NCBI GenBank assembly: GCA_016782225.1
Contig: JADDOW010000082.1
Coordinates: 1-37,089 of the forward strand
Direction of reading: 5' to 3'
DNA: 37,089 bases
Origin: Nitrososphaeraceae archaeon
Lineage (GTDB): Archaea > Thermoproteota > Nitrososphaeria > Nitrososphaerales > Nitrososphaeraceae
The position numbers were made by a program, and so were the translations under genes. Below the pieces are notes generated by a model. It was not told the DNA's origin, made no database searches, and worked only from the letters and a program-made list of their open reading frames with translations. Each line of letters starts with the position of its first letter. Within the stretch, counting starts at the first letter, position 1. Positions 1 to 9,188 of this stretch are shown one piece after another.

Positions 1-979
1 AACGCTGCCTCTTTTTGAGTTGCGCGGATAATATATTATGTTAGTCCTCAATATAATTGTTATTAATTGTAAGGTCAACATTTCGCCAAAAGTAACATAG
101 GTAGGATTTACTTTTTTTATATAGTCACATGGCATTTTGATAGTTTTAAAATTCTAGCCACAACAATAAGTTAAGTATCCATTATAGCATGTGTGTTGGT
201 TTTTTTGCCTCCACACATGCTGTGATAATAATGTTTTTTCCGAAATACAGAAGTAGTGGGGTAATCACACATGGGGATGGGAGACTACTGTCACTACAAC
301 CTTAAGAATACCATACGAAAACCAAGCTATAAACTTTCAGAAAAAAAGTTACATGCCATTCTTCTCAAATTTTACCGATAGAATATCCGATATAAAGTTG
401 AAGACACCACATAACAGAATAAAATTTGACAAAAACAGAAACACAAAGAACCCAAATTCCATTAACCATTAACAAACCATGACAACAGGTCAAGGAAGTT
501 TGAATCTATCCTTGTTTTAGTTCATAATATACAACCAGACACAACTAGACTGTAATAAGGACATTAACCATCATTGTGTTTAGATAAATACATAGTTAAG
601 ATACAGTAAATACAGCAAAGCTTTTTGGTTTATTGAATCATGTTTTGGGTTTGGGTTTTGAATATTACAATTACAATCCATAGAAAAACAGCCTGAAAAC
701 AGAGCTTTTGCTTAAAAGAGCATCATGGAAAAAAGCATGTTTTTTTTTGATGTTATGGACGTAAAAGCAGACAATGAAGCAGTCAACAACAAGACCAAAT
801 ATTACCACCAGAGACTACGCAAGTTTTATTTTATCAAAACCATAACCATAAAATTTAACCTCGGGTTTTTTTATGTATGCGATATTGCATATATATCACC
901 GGGACATTATTAATGATTTTGGTAAACCGATAAAAATAGCAATAATCATTTAAGGTTTTGTTTTTGATAAAGTTATTTA
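1..979. other. gene-poor leading region
   Basis: No convincing gene is visible in these 979 bases. A 62-codon frame at 725-913 has low-complexity composition and no recognisable motif. The stretch is AT-rich with several A and T runs. It holds one clear inverted repeat (187-220, listed separately). The first 60 bases could be the edge of a gene outside the window, but no frame there is long enough to judge. Confidence 0.5.
187..220. repeat. 9-bp perfect inverted repeat
   Basis: GCATGTGTG at 187-195 is matched by its reverse complement CACACATGC at 212-220, with a 16-nt loop containing a T run. It could be a hairpin or a protein-binding site. No adjacent gene decides between these. Confidence 0.4.
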
Positions 980-2008
980 ATGGATAAGGAAAAAAACAAC
1001 ATTGGTATTTTTGGAATACACCATGTTACAGCCATAACAAGTGATCCAAACAAAAACATAGATTTCTATTCAAATTTCCTTGGCCTTCGGTTTGTAAAGC
1101 TAACAGTAAATCAAGACGACCCATCATCATACCACCTTTATTATGGAGATGAACTCGGTAGACCGGGTACATGCCTCACTTTTTTTCATTGGCCATCACT
1201 ATCAAAAGGGAATCGTGGAACAAGTGAGGTAAGTGCAACCGCTTTTCTTATTCCAGAGAACTCAATGGACTATTGTATAAAGAGGCTAAGTGATAATCAA
1301 ATAGAGTTTAGTGGGCCTAGCAAACGTTTTGATAAAGAACAAGTAATAGCACTACATGATCCTGACGGGCTACAGATAGAGATAATAGCACACAATTCTG
1401 CAGAGGAGAGAAATTTCAACTTGTGGAGTGAGGGTCCAGTACCTGTGGAGTATGCCATACGGGGTTTCTATTCCGTAACCCTGTCAGAGGCAGGATACGA
1501 ACAAACCGCTTCTGTTTTGGTTGATGAATTAGGGTTTACACACACTCATCGCAACGGAAATCGTTTCAGATATGAGATACCAAGCACATCTGAAGGTAAT
1601 CAGGTAGAAGAAAAAGAGGTAAAGGGAGCCAATATTGTTGATGTGGTTTGCATACCCTATATCCAAAGGGCAAATATAGGGATTGGGTCGGTTCACCATG
1701 TGGCATGGCGAACACCCACGGATGCAAAACAAAGGACCCTGCGCCAAAATATAGTCAAGGCAGGGTTAAATGCTACGCCAGTCATTGACAGATTTTACTT
1801 TCATTCGGTATACTTTCGTGAACCCGGAGGCATACTTTTTGAAATCGCCACAAACAGTCCCGGATTCGCTGTCGATGAGAAAGCAGAAGAACTTGGTTCT
1901 CACCTTGTCTTGCCTCCGTGGTATGAGCCTTACCGTAAAGACCTTGAGAAAACCCTTCCTCCAATATACAGGCTAAACAAAAAAGGTACAGTGGGGGCAA
2001 TCTATTGA
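980..2008 (+). CDS. VOC-family ring-cleaving dioxygenase-like protein
   Basis: This 342-residue protein has two tandem glyoxalase/VOC modules. Each begins with an HHV signature (GIHHVTAIT near residue 13, SVHHVAWRTP near 238). Each module closes with an acidic ligand strand (HDPDGLQIEI near 126, REPGGILFEI near 276). This layout and length match MhqO/LinE-like proteins, which use a mononuclear metal to open hydroquinone- or catechol-type rings. The substrate cannot be read from sequence. It is probably cytoplasmic, since no signal peptide is seen. It starts at an ATG and stands alone, converging with the aldo/keto reductase 94 bases downstream. A role in quinone or electrophile detoxification is inferred from the family. 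Confidence 0.85.
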   Translation: MDKEKNNIGIFGIHHVTAITSDPNKNIDFYSNFLGLRFVKLTVNQDDPSSYHLYYGDELGRPGTCLTFFHWPSLSKGNRGTSEVSATAFLIPENSMDYCIKRLSDNQIEFSGPSKRFDKEQVIALHDPDGLQIEIIAHNSAEERNFNLWSEGPVPVEYAIRGFYSVTLSEAGYEQTASVLVDELGFTHTHRNGNRFRYEIPSTSEGNQVEEKEVKGANIVDVVCIPYIQRANIGIGSVHHVAWRTPTDAKQRTLRQNIVKAGLNATPVIDRFYFHSVYFREPGGILFEIATNSPGFAVDEKAEELGSHLVLPPWYEPYRKDLEKTLPPIYRLNKKGTVGAIY

Positions 2009-2102
2009 AATGGGGACAATTTAGCCCATCGGGCATGAAAATTATATGTTTGTCAATGTTGCAAAGATAGGTCCCTAACTGTGGTGTGGATATGTTCAAA
2101 TC

Positions 2103-2918
2103 CTAATTTAAAAACACAGTACGCAAATCCTCATTTAAAGAATCCAACATTTTCATATCGTTCGCTTCAATCTGAAAGTCAAAAACCCGGCTGTTCTCAA
2201 ATATCCTATCTCGGTGTGTTGACTTTGGGATTACCCCAAGACCATGTTGCAGGCTCCATCTGATAAGAATTTGTGCTGGTGTTCTGCCATATTTCTTGGA
2301 TACCATTTCAAGGGTTGGATGATCAAGCCTTCTTCCCCTTGTTAAGGGGCTATAAGCTACAACATGGATTTTATTATTTTTACAGAAATGCAACAGATTC
2401 TTTTGGTATAGGAAGGGATGAAACTCCACTTGGTTTATTGCGGGCACAATGTCAGATATTTTCATGGTTTCCTTTAGTTCACCCATCTGGTAATTACTCA
2501 CACCAATTGCCCTAGATTTACCCTCTTTTAGTATCTTAACCATAGCCTTCCATGTTTCAGCAATCTTGCCTTGAACTGGCCAGTGAATAAGATAAAGATC
2601 AACATAGGCCAAGTTTAGGCGCCTCAAGCTACCTTCAAGCGCCCTTAGAGTCAAATCATACCCTTGGTCGCTGTTCCAGACCTTTGTTGTGACAAATATC
2701 TCATCTCGCGGGATTCCGCTATCCATTACTGCCCTTCCAACATCACCCTCATTGCCATACAATTTTGCAGTATCAATATGACGATACCCAACGCTCAATG
2801 CATATTTTACGGCTTGAAATGTCATTTCTCCCGGTGGGGTTTGATAAACCCCAAGTCCCAAGTTAGGGATTTCGGTCCCATTGTTTAATCGGGTTTTAGA
2901 ATTCAGGTTCAAGGACAT
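2103..2918 (-). CDS. aldo/keto reductase
   Basis: A 271-residue NAD(P)H-dependent TIM-barrel oxidoreductase of the usual family length. The catalytic tetrad is visible: Asp and Tyr in HIDTAKLYGNE, Lys in VTTKVWNSD and His in YLIHWPV. The N-terminal GTEIPNLGLGVYQ signature and the C-terminal cofactor loop VIPKSTHRDR are also present. These features resemble bacterial 2,5-diketo-gluconate reductase and methylglyoxal reductase types, but the actual carbonyl substrate is unknown. It starts at an ATG and is convergent with the dioxygenase-like gene. Nothing appears to be missing. Confidence 0.92.
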   Translation of the reverse strand: MSLNLNSKTRLNNGTEIPNLGLGVYQTPPGEMTFQAVKYALSVGYRHIDTAKLYGNEGDVGRAVMDSGIPRDEIFVTTKVWNSDQGYDLTLRALEGSLRRLNLAYVDLYLIHWPVQGKIAETWKAMVKILKEGKSRAIGVSNYQMGELKETMKISDIVPAINQVEFHPFLYQKNLLHFCKNNKIHVVAYSPLTRGRRLDHPTLEMVSKKYGRTPAQILIRWSLQHGLGVIPKSTHRDRIFENSRVFDFQIEANDMKMLDSLNEDLRTVFLN

Positions 2919-3303
2919 TTAGAATAGTAGCGTTTTGACTGCTCTATTAATCCTATTGATAAACGATACCATCAAAAACAAACCATAATTCAAACAGATC
3001 AAAGAAAATGCAGACACATTCCCAATAGTGCAGAAGTCAAAGTCAATTGTATCCGGTAAGGGAAGGTTTTGGTGTTTTCAGCATTAACAAGTTCGTCAAA
3101 AAAAGGATCTCACCATACAAAAGAAAAGACATCAAAAGAATTTTTGATAAATCACCATGTCAATTAGAGGCAATTTTAGCCACATTTGCAGGACGTGTTT
3201 TTATTTTAGATATGACTCTACAATGATAATAATACCAACGGTGCACCAAAATCTTTTTCGACCCTATTAATATGTTATAATATATCTTCAATAAAGCTAT
3301 TTG
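2919..3303. promoter_or_regulatory. divergent intergenic region
   Basis: This gap lies between the aldo/keto reductase (minus) and the propeller gene (plus). It holds AT-rich, TATA-like sequence at about 3268-3283, about 20-35 bases before the propeller start, as expected for an archaeal promoter. No other gene or RNA is seen. Confidence 0.35.
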
Positions 3304-4419
3304 ATGGAATCATCAGGGGGTAAAAATTCTTGGAAAATGTTTAGGGGGGACAGTGGGCGAACAGGAGCATCATACTCCTCCTTTTTGTCAAAAAGACCAC
3401 ATCTCCTATGGGTCATTGAGTTAGGCCCACTCATTGCGTCACCTGTTGTTGATAACGATGTTCTTTATGCCTCAACTATCACGGGAAGGGTTTTTGCAAT
3501 ACAAATAAGCCAAAGGCAAATCAAATGGCACTCAAACATAGGTAGCCCCATCGTATCCACCCCATTGATTCAGGATAGTGTTCTGGTAACCGCCACGTTT
3601 GACTCCTGGATAAGAGAGACAAAATTTCTTGGTAAAAATCTAGTTTTGGGTTTGAATGCAAATACAGGGGAGCAAATATGGAATTTTGAGATTGATGGCG
3701 GGGCATTTTCCTCACCAGTCATATCACATGAGATGGTTATTATTGGTACTATGAATAAAGGTTTGCACGCAATAGACAAGCTTGGAAATTCAAAATGGAC
3801 ATTTAAAACACAGGGGGAGGTGTGGTCATCGCCTTCCTCCAATGACGAACTAATATTTGTAGGCTCTGACGATGGTTATCTATACTGCTTGGATTCAGAT
3901 GGCAAATTGCAATGGAAAACAAAATTAAAAGGCAAAATAAGGTCATCCTCTCCCTGCCTATCAGCAGAGGACAATCCCAAAATGATATTTATTGGAACCC
4001 AAAATGGCGCAATGTATTGTTTAAATCAATTGGATGGGTCCGTTAGATGGGAAAAGCAAATTACCAAGCCCATCTCCAGCTCCCCCGCAACATCAAAGGA
4101 CAAGGTATTCTTTGCAGCATCAGATCGAAAAGTATACTGTTTTGATTGCAATACGGGGATGAAAGCATGGGAGTTCATGACAGGAGACAGGATATGGTCC
4201 TCTCCTGCCATATCAGTAAAAGACGAAACACTGTTTTTTGGCTCTATGGATTCCCACATATATGGCCTTGATATTAAAACAGGTAATAGAAATTGGGAAT
4301 TCCCCACCATGGACATGATTGACTCATCCCCATGCATTGCCAATAACATGCTCTTTATGGGTGGGAGGGATGGCTTATTGTATGCTTTTGGTGAACATAA
4401 CAAGTCACCTTGGATGTGA
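3304..4419 (+). CDS. PQQ-like beta-propeller repeat protein
   Basis: A roughly 371-residue protein made of eight beta-propeller blades. Each blade carries an SSP-type turn (ASPVV, STPLI, SSPVI, SSPSS, SSSPC, SSPAT, SSPAI, SSPCI) followed by a strand of the form FGSxDGxxYxLD and often a W(E/K)F strand. This is the PQQ/quinoprotein-like repeat family (BamB and alcohol-dehydrogenase propellers). No dehydrogenase catalytic domain, signal peptide or cytochrome motif is seen, so it is more likely a cytoplasmic binding scaffold than an enzyme. A TTG lies immediately before the ATG at 3304; the ATG is preferred. The gene is monocistronic. Confidence 0.85.
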   Translation: MESSGGKNSWKMFRGDSGRTGASYSSFLSKRPHLLWVIELGPLIASPVVDNDVLYASTITGRVFAIQISQRQIKWHSNIGSPIVSTPLIQDSVLVTATFDSWIRETKFLGKNLVLGLNANTGEQIWNFEIDGGAFSSPVISHEMVIIGTMNKGLHAIDKLGNSKWTFKTQGEVWSSPSSNDELIFVGSDDGYLYCLDSDGKLQWKTKLKGKIRSSSPCLSAEDNPKMIFIGTQNGAMYCLNQLDGSVRWEKQITKPISSSPATSKDKVFFAASDRKVYCFDCNTGMKAWEFMTGDRIWSSPAISVKDETLFFGSMDSHIYGLDIKTGNRNWEFPTMDMIDSSPCIANNMLFMGGRDGLLYAFGEHNKSPWM

Positions 4420-4741
4420 GTTTATCGTAATCACAAGAAATAAATCCCAAAATGCCCTTTCACTCTTATTGTTTTGGCAATCACACACCCTCAATCAATA
4501 AAACCTCAGCCAATAGCCAAAAGTTTGACAATGAGACTGGTGCATAGTTCAAGGCACAAGTCCCCTTGGACCCATCAGGTTAGTGGGAATAATTGCCATC
4601 GTCTCAAACTCAAATCAGTATAACATGTAGTTTCAAGTTATGGAAACGTTATCAATAACAGCAAACATTCATGTACAGATAGGCAATTTGTCTTGTAAGG
4701 TTCGTGGGAATTTATTGCAGTGGCCACTAACACCAGTCACG
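4420..4741. other. intergenic, convergent genes
   Basis: 322 bases between the 3' ends of the propeller and Nudix genes. No gene, tRNA or strong hairpin was recognised. Confidence 0.5.
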
Positions 4742-5305
4742 CTAACGGGAGTTGTCGTGAAAACTTATGGCTCTGTACAAAGCAACAATAGACGCTGCGT
4801 TTAATATGCGCCCCTCTAAAAGCAATTGTCTGACTTCCCTTATTTTCATTGTGGCAACGCCTATGTTTTCCATTATTCCTAGAGATTGTTCTTGCTCTTT
4901 AGACAAACCATACCCAACAAAAATATTCCCTTTCTGCTCGAACATGGTATAGTCCGTGGTATAGGTGCCAATTGGTACGACATCTTTTGCAGAATAACCT
5001 GTTTCCTCTGCAAGCTCTCTTGTTGCAGCTTGTTTTGGGGTTTCACCTCCATCAATGTAACCTGAGGGCACCTCAATCTGAATTGAATCTACAATATGCC
5101 TATAGCTTTCAATAACCAAAATTTCATCATCGGAAACAAAAGGGACAATGGTAGAATAGTCCTTTCTTACCCCTCTGATGTATGTTTTCTCTTTACCGCC
5201 TATATTAAGAATATCCTCATACAAATGGATATAATAGTCAGAATAAACCTTTGTGGTAGAGACTAATTTCCAGTCTTTTGGTGCATTGTTTAATTGCATG
5301 CACAT
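4742..5305 (-). CDS. Nudix hydrolase, ADP-ribose pyrophosphatase type
   Basis: A 187-residue protein with a perfect Nudix box at residues 82-104. The glycine, glutamate and REL-x-EE-x-G residues all occur at consensus spacing. The region before it (VPFVSDDEILVIESYR, then IEVPSGYIDGGE) is typical of ADP-ribose or nucleoside-diphosphate-sugar pyrophosphatases, which hydrolyse X-linked nucleoside diphosphates using Mg2+ bound by the box glutamates. Substrate assignment is by family resemblance only. Two ATGs near the 5' end (5305 and 5299) are both usable; the outer one is given. The gene is transcribed alone. Confidence 0.9.
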   Translation of the reverse strand: MCMQLNNAPKDWKLVSTTKVYSDYYIHLYEDILNIGGKEKTYIRGVRKDYSTIVPFVSDDEILVIESYRHIVDSIQIEVPSGYIDGGETPKQAATRELAEETGYSAKDVVPIGTYTTDYTMFEQKGNIFVGYGLSKEQEQSLGIMENIGVATMKIREVRQLLLEGRILNAASIVALYRAISFHDNSR

Positions 5306-5788
5306 GTATATGCATCAATACACCTATTATAGAATAGCAACATCCATCAGTGCGAATGAATTTTTGGATTTTTCGCATTGTGCATAACTATCCATAAATA
5401 CAACGTTTTGCATCTGTCATATAGGTAGTTTAACGGCAGATTCAACTACGCATAGATTTGAGATGAAAAGGCAGTAGCGTCTAGGGAAACCAAAACCACC
5501 CTAACTGTTTAAAATAGTAGCACATATGCACAAAACGTGAATCAAAAAACATGGTCATGCTTATTGCCTTCTAGTCATTGTGATAAAGGCAATTGAAATT
5601 ACATCCAGTAGCAGAGGCATATACAGACAAGACAATTTACGAAAAATCACATCACAGCATGCATAAAAAAAATAAGACTTGCAAATAGATTGGACCCAAG
5701 GCATGCGCTAAATTTATGTTATGCTGTAGAACAAAATTAATAAATATTTTTTATGTAGACTAGCTAAAATAGAGCATATGATAAGAAA
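5306..5788. other. intergenic region
   Basis: 483 bases upstream of both the Nudix gene and the broken metallopeptidase-like gene. It must hold both promoters; an A/T-rich stretch near 5735-5755 is a TATA candidate for the rightward gene. No RNA gene or coding frame was recognised. Confidence 0.4.
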
Positions 5789-6185
5789 TTGGCCATAAAG
5801 AGTATCATAGAACTTGACGATTTGGCAAAGGCCAAAGTAGTACAGATGATTTTAGATAAAAAAACCGAGGAGGCGTTGCATAGCCTAAGCGCACACTATA
5901 AAGTCAATCCACTCCAAATAGTTGTTGGGACCATAAAGGGAAAAAAAAGAACGGTATATGCGGTTTATGTTCAAAGAGAGAGAGAGAAAGATATATTGCT
6001 CAAATTCTGGCATATTTTACAATCCCTTTATAGTACTGCATGAGTTTTATCACCACATAAGAACAACAGGAGGCATTCACAAAGGATCAGAAAAATACGC
6101 TAACAGATATGCAAAAGGATTCACCGATTCCTACAATAAAATAATAGAGGTCATAATCAACCGTAATCAGAAAAATCAGATTTAA
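5789..6185 (+). pseudogene. HExxH metallopeptidase-like gene, frameshifted at an (AG)6 tract
   Basis: Two overlapping frames read as one protein of about 132 residues. The first frame (5789-6043, TTG start) gives an N-terminal part ending near VYAVYVQRERE. The second supplies the C-terminal part with FIVLHEFYHHIR and, further on, SEKYANRYA. HEFYH is an HExxH zinc-peptidase motif and the later glutamate fits an ImmA/IrrE-like third ligand. The switch falls in an (AG)6 tract at 5975-5986. Adding one AG unit would join the frames exactly, and there is no stop in the joined frame before 6183. It may be a pseudogene, a phase-variable gene or a sequencing error. As written, the first frame ends in an unrelated tail and lacks the HExxH site. 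Confidence 0.6.
5975..5986 (+). repeat. (AG)6 dinucleotide tract
   Basis: Six AG units lie inside the metallopeptidase-like gene at the point where the reading frame breaks. An A8 run (5941-5948) lies just upstream. Both are slippage-prone. Confidence 0.7.
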
Positions 6186-6585
6186 AAAAAACAACAGGGT
6201 AACTAGTGAAACATAAAATTAAGATGTTATGCATATACAACCAAAACATGCAATAAGCGGGGTAAGAAAATAAAGTATTGGAGAATTGCGTACATTCTGG
6301 ATCTTTTGGTATTGTGTACTAAAGTCAAAACATACTGAAATGTCTAAGGTATTTTTAACTTATGCCTACTTTAATTCATACAGATTATTCTGTTTGTTTG
6401 TTTATGGATCGCAAACCAGTATGTATGTATTTGTTATTTCTGATAATAGCATATATGGCTTTAACATCCAGTCAAAAAGGATTCAATTTATTTTAGGCAT
6501 CCTGAATTAAACCATAAATAAAAAAAACAAACAGCATGTTTTATGTTGTGTATGTCTTTATTTTCCACTCCAATGCTATGTAAGA
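6186..6585. other. intergenic region
   Basis: Contains a 74-codon TTG-started frame (6286-6510) with no recognisable motif and a hydrophobic, aromatic-rich composition that I do not accept as a gene. A probable terminator for the leftward hydrolase gene lies at its right end. Confidence 0.4.
6515..6530 (-). terminator. T-run terminator of the dienelactone hydrolase gene
   Basis: An A8 run on the plus strand (6520-6527) gives an eight-T run on the minus strand, 59-66 bases past the hydrolase stop. Archaeal transcription commonly ends at such T tracts without needing a hairpin. Confidence 0.4.
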
Positions 6586-7452
6586 CTATACATATTTTCT
6601 CAAGAAATCCAAGGTCCTTTTCCATGCGTCAGCAGTTTCTTTCGGTGCAAAATTATCATTAGAAGGGTTTGCAAATGCGTGTCCGACACCAGGGTAGACA
6701 TAAATTTCATTTGTTATTCCTGTTTCGTTTAGGGCCTTTTGGAATTGTTTTACCGAATCAACAGGGATAGCCCTGTCCTGTGCGCCAAATATACCCAATA
6801 CAGGCCATGTTATGTTGGAAAGGGCTTTAGTGTCATTTGTTAGTGGAATGCCATAGTATATTACCGTAGCAGAAAGAGGGTGATCTTTGCTGTTGAGGGC
6901 TAGTTGCAAAGATTGACCCCCACCAAAACACCAACCTAACGATGCGATTCTGGAGGCATTAACGTTATCAAGGGAACTTAGATATCTTACTGCGGATTTC
7001 ATGTTCTCAATTGAAATGGCGGGATTCTCCCTAATCATTGACGTTAATTCCCTTGATCGATTTTGATCTGTGGCGATTTCCCCTTGAAAAAGATCAACTG
7101 CCAATACAACATACCCCTGTTGGGCCAAGATATCTGCCGAGTCTTTGATGTAATCATTTAGTCCTTTGTTCTCATGTATCATAACAATTGCAGGCAGCTT
7201 TTTCTCCTGATTAGTCTGATCTGATGATGGATATACAAGATATCCAGTTGCATTTTCATGATAGATGACAGTCTTGTTTTCTAAGGGACTGGCATTTGCT
7301 TCAGTATTGTTATCTTTATTACCCATGCTACTTACCAAGGTCATTGTTGCTGTTGCAGTTGTCTTTTGAGCATAAGCGGATTGGGCATTTAACGTATATG
7401 AAAATGGTATTATGAAAAACAGTAACAACAATACTATAGCCAGTTGTCTCAT
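6586..7452 (-). CDS. secreted dienelactone hydrolase family protein
   Basis: A 288-residue alpha/beta hydrolase. Residues 1-28 form a signal peptide (basic start, long Leu/Val/Phe core, AxA-like end), followed by a Thr/Ala/Asn-rich linker to about residue 60, so the enzyme is probably exported or anchored outside the membrane. The family triad is present: Cys175 in GWCFGGGQ, Asp226 in GAQDRAIP and His258 in GVGHAF. Glu94 (HENKGLN) matches the glutamate that interacts with the cysteine in classical dienelactone hydrolases. The reaction is hydrolysis of a lactone or ester; the substrate is unknown. The ATG start is clear and the gene stands alone. Confidence 0.9.
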   Translation of the reverse strand: MRQLAIVLLLLFFIIPFSYTLNAQSAYAQKTTATATMTLVSSMGNKDNNTEANASPLENKTVIYHENATGYLVYPSSDQTNQEKKLPAIVMIHENKGLNDYIKDSADILAQQGYVVLAVDLFQGEIATDQNRSRELTSMIRENPAISIENMKSAVRYLSSLDNVNASRIASLGWCFGGGQSLQLALNSKDHPLSATVIYYGIPLTNDTKALSNITWPVLGIFGAQDRAIPVDSVKQFQKALNETGITNEIYVYPGVGHAFANPSNDNFAPKETADAWKRTLDFLRKYV

Positions 7453-7842
7453 AATGTATGGAATACTCTTATCCTTACTTTTAACTATTTATAATGCAAG
7501 CATAAATTCATGTTGGCAACAACACAAGACATAACAGTTAAACCACCCATCTGCAGTAATTAGAGGAAGCTAAATAAAGGTAAAGGAAAAAAATCGAGAA
7601 AGAGAGGTACAAACCAAAATAAAAAGGAATTGAATTTCTCTGCAATCCATAACGATAATGCATATCTGCACACATGATCACCTTTTTTGGGAATTGATCA
7701 TTACAATGATTTTTTATTTGAAAAATTGTGGGAACTAATCATGGTTAACTTAAACCAAATGAAATAAACAATAACTAGTGCATAAAAAGCCCGCTGCTAT
7801 TACTGGCACTTAACTAGTTTTGGGATAACAATGTTGGTTTGC
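7453..7842. other. intergenic region
   Basis: 390 AT-rich bases between two leftward genes. The right part of the gap, just left of 7843, would hold the terminator of the nuclease-domain gene, and the left part the hydrolase promoter. No coding frame or RNA was recognised. Confidence 0.4.
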
Positions 7843-8289
7843 TCAAACACCAATCTCTTTATCCTTTTTCTTCAGCAAAGTCTTTCTTAGTTTTATTGGG
7901 ACGTCATAATATGCGGCTAAAGCTATTGCATCTGATGCGCGATAATTTCTCAATATCAAAATTTCTTTTTTTCTATTTTGAAAGTATAGATTTGCACGCA
8001 ATAGGGATTCACTTTGGTATATTCTTACTTCCAGTAAAAGCAAATCATGCATAACTGCAATTTCTTCAACTAGGTTGTATATTGTAGGTATGGCATTTTT
8101 TTGTCCTTGTTGGAAAAGAGCAATATGCTGAGCCACCTCGCCTGAGAAAGCAACAATTGGAAATTCAACACCATCGATAGATTTTAGAACAAGAGCACCC
8201 TCCAATCCCATAGAGTCAAGAAATCCAATATTGTTTATTCTAGCTTCTACATAGTCTGAATTATCTTCGGGGAATAAATGATCAGACAT
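7843..8289 (-). CDS. bifunctional nuclease (BFN/DUF151) domain protein
   Basis: This 148-residue protein is essentially one BFN domain. The hallmark C-terminal segment, RASDAIALAAYYDVPI, is intact. So are the core strands (GALVLKSIDGVEFPIVAFSGEVAQHIAL) and the conserved acidic HDLLLLEVRI strand. Members related to plant BBD proteins have reported RNase and DNase activity, and a bacterial homologue contributes to oxidative-stress tolerance, but the role in archaea is not established. No signal peptide is present and the length is usual for stand-alone archaeal members. It starts at an ATG and is followed by a short basic KKKDKE tail. Confidence 0.85.
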   Translation of the reverse strand: MSDHLFPEDNSDYVEARINNIGFLDSMGLEGALVLKSIDGVEFPIVAFSGEVAQHIALFQQGQKNAIPTIYNLVEEIAVMHDLLLLEVRIYQSESLLRANLYFQNRKKEILILRNYRASDAIALAAYYDVPIKLRKTLLKKKDKEIGV

Positions 8290-8724
8290 TTTATTTACCT
8301 TATAGTTATAATCATCTTAATTATGGATAAAGGTTCTGGGGTTACGCTTGTAGAACTCAATCCTGTAGTGTATGACAACAACAATAAAAACTAAATTAAT
8401 TGTAAGCTTGTCAATAGCATTTTTTTTGAATGGTGACTCTCTTAAAGGTATTTGGTCCAATTGATAATAAAACCAGTATAACATTATTTATATGGTTATT
8501 CATTGTTTTAAATAACCATATTCCAAGACAAATAAATAATGCGATATCTTATGAGAACACGTAAGGAAAATCCAAATCCAATATAACAGATACAACAAAA
8601 ATCAAATGAAATTTATTTAAAGATGCACAATGCATAACCAACTAAAAATAAAAATCATTACAAACGAAATGCCACATGGCAACATATTGCACAACATATT
8701 AACTATCAGGGCAGAGACCATAAC
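8290..8724. other. intergenic region with palindrome
   Basis: 435 bases with no credible coding frame. The notable content is the perfect inverted repeat at 8490-8521. The right end must hold the terminator of the NTF2-like gene and the left end the promoter of the nuclease-domain gene. Confidence 0.45.
8490..8521. repeat. 11-bp perfect inverted repeat
   Basis: ATATGGTTATT (8490-8500) and AATAACCATAT (8511-8521) are exact reverse complements separated by 10 bases. There is no following T run, so it is not an obvious terminator. It could be an operator or a transcript hairpin about 200 bases before the nuclease-domain gene. Confidence 0.55.
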
Positions 8725-9135
8725 CTAACACAATTGCGGCCATGTCGAAACGTTTGGTGGGACATAGTCTGTTACTATCGAGCCATGATGATGAATCATT
8801 AACCAATCACTTTCAAGTTTTTTGAATATGTTTGTAGCAAGTACTCCAGATTTATTGGCATGTCCATATATGGTGCTTTCGATATTTTCCAAACACACCA
8901 CAACCGCAATATCGCCAAATATCTTTATTTTGGAGTTTGTTATCAAAAACTTTATTCTACGGGTATTTTGGAATATTGTCATCCAGCTTTCACGTATCGC
9001 TAGCCATCCTGTAAATAAATCCCAGCCAGGATGAATACATACAGCATCATCACCATGATCCCAGACTCTCTCCATTTCTTTTATGGATAAACTCTGAAAT
9101 GCCTTATAGAACCTATTGTTGACGTCTCCCCCCAC
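8725..9135 (-). CDS. SnoaL/NTF2-like (DUF4440-type) protein
   Basis: A 136-residue single-domain protein of the cone-shaped alpha+beta NTF2 fold. Features are the N-terminal helix (FYKAFQSLSIKEMERVWDHGDDAVCIHPGWDLFTGW), a conserved Trp/His pocket, and the closing strands (ATNIFKKLESDWLMIHHHGS). Closest by appearance are the SnoaL-3/DUF4440 calcium/calmodulin-kinase-association-like proteins found singly in many archaea and bacteria. No catalytic function can be assigned. It starts at GTG 9135; an out-of-frame ATG overlaps it. It is divergent from the cysteine-rich gene, with a 53-base shared promoter region. Confidence 0.75.
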   Translation of the reverse strand: MGGDVNNRFYKAFQSLSIKEMERVWDHGDDAVCIHPGWDLFTGWLAIRESWMTIFQNTRRIKFLITNSKIKIFGDIAVVVCLENIESTIYGHANKSGVLATNIFKKLESDWLMIHHHGSIVTDYVPPNVSTWPQLC

Positions 9136-9162
9136 ATTAAATCATAATACAAGGTAATAACA

Positions 9163-9176
9163 TATTATTATATAAT
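9163..9176 (+). promoter_or_regulatory. TATA box of the cysteine-cluster gene
   Basis: An uninterrupted A/T stretch (ATTATTATATAATT) sits about 13-25 bases before the ATG at 9189. This spacing suits an archaeal TATA element and a leaderless or near-leaderless transcript. The same gap must serve the divergent NTF2-like gene. Confidence 0.4.
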
Positions 9177-9188
9177 TACTAGTAGAGT

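Noticed and set aside
725-913. 62-codon plus-strand frame
   Set aside because: Low-complexity, aromatic and lysine-rich composition with no motif; lies in AT-rich sequence where chance frames are common.
2090-2110. GTTCAAATCC as a tRNA T-loop
   Set aside because: Flanks do not form a T-stem, D-arm or acceptor stem.
6286-6510. 74-codon TTG-started frame
   Set aside because: No recognisable domain and no promoter support; composition unlike neighbouring genes.
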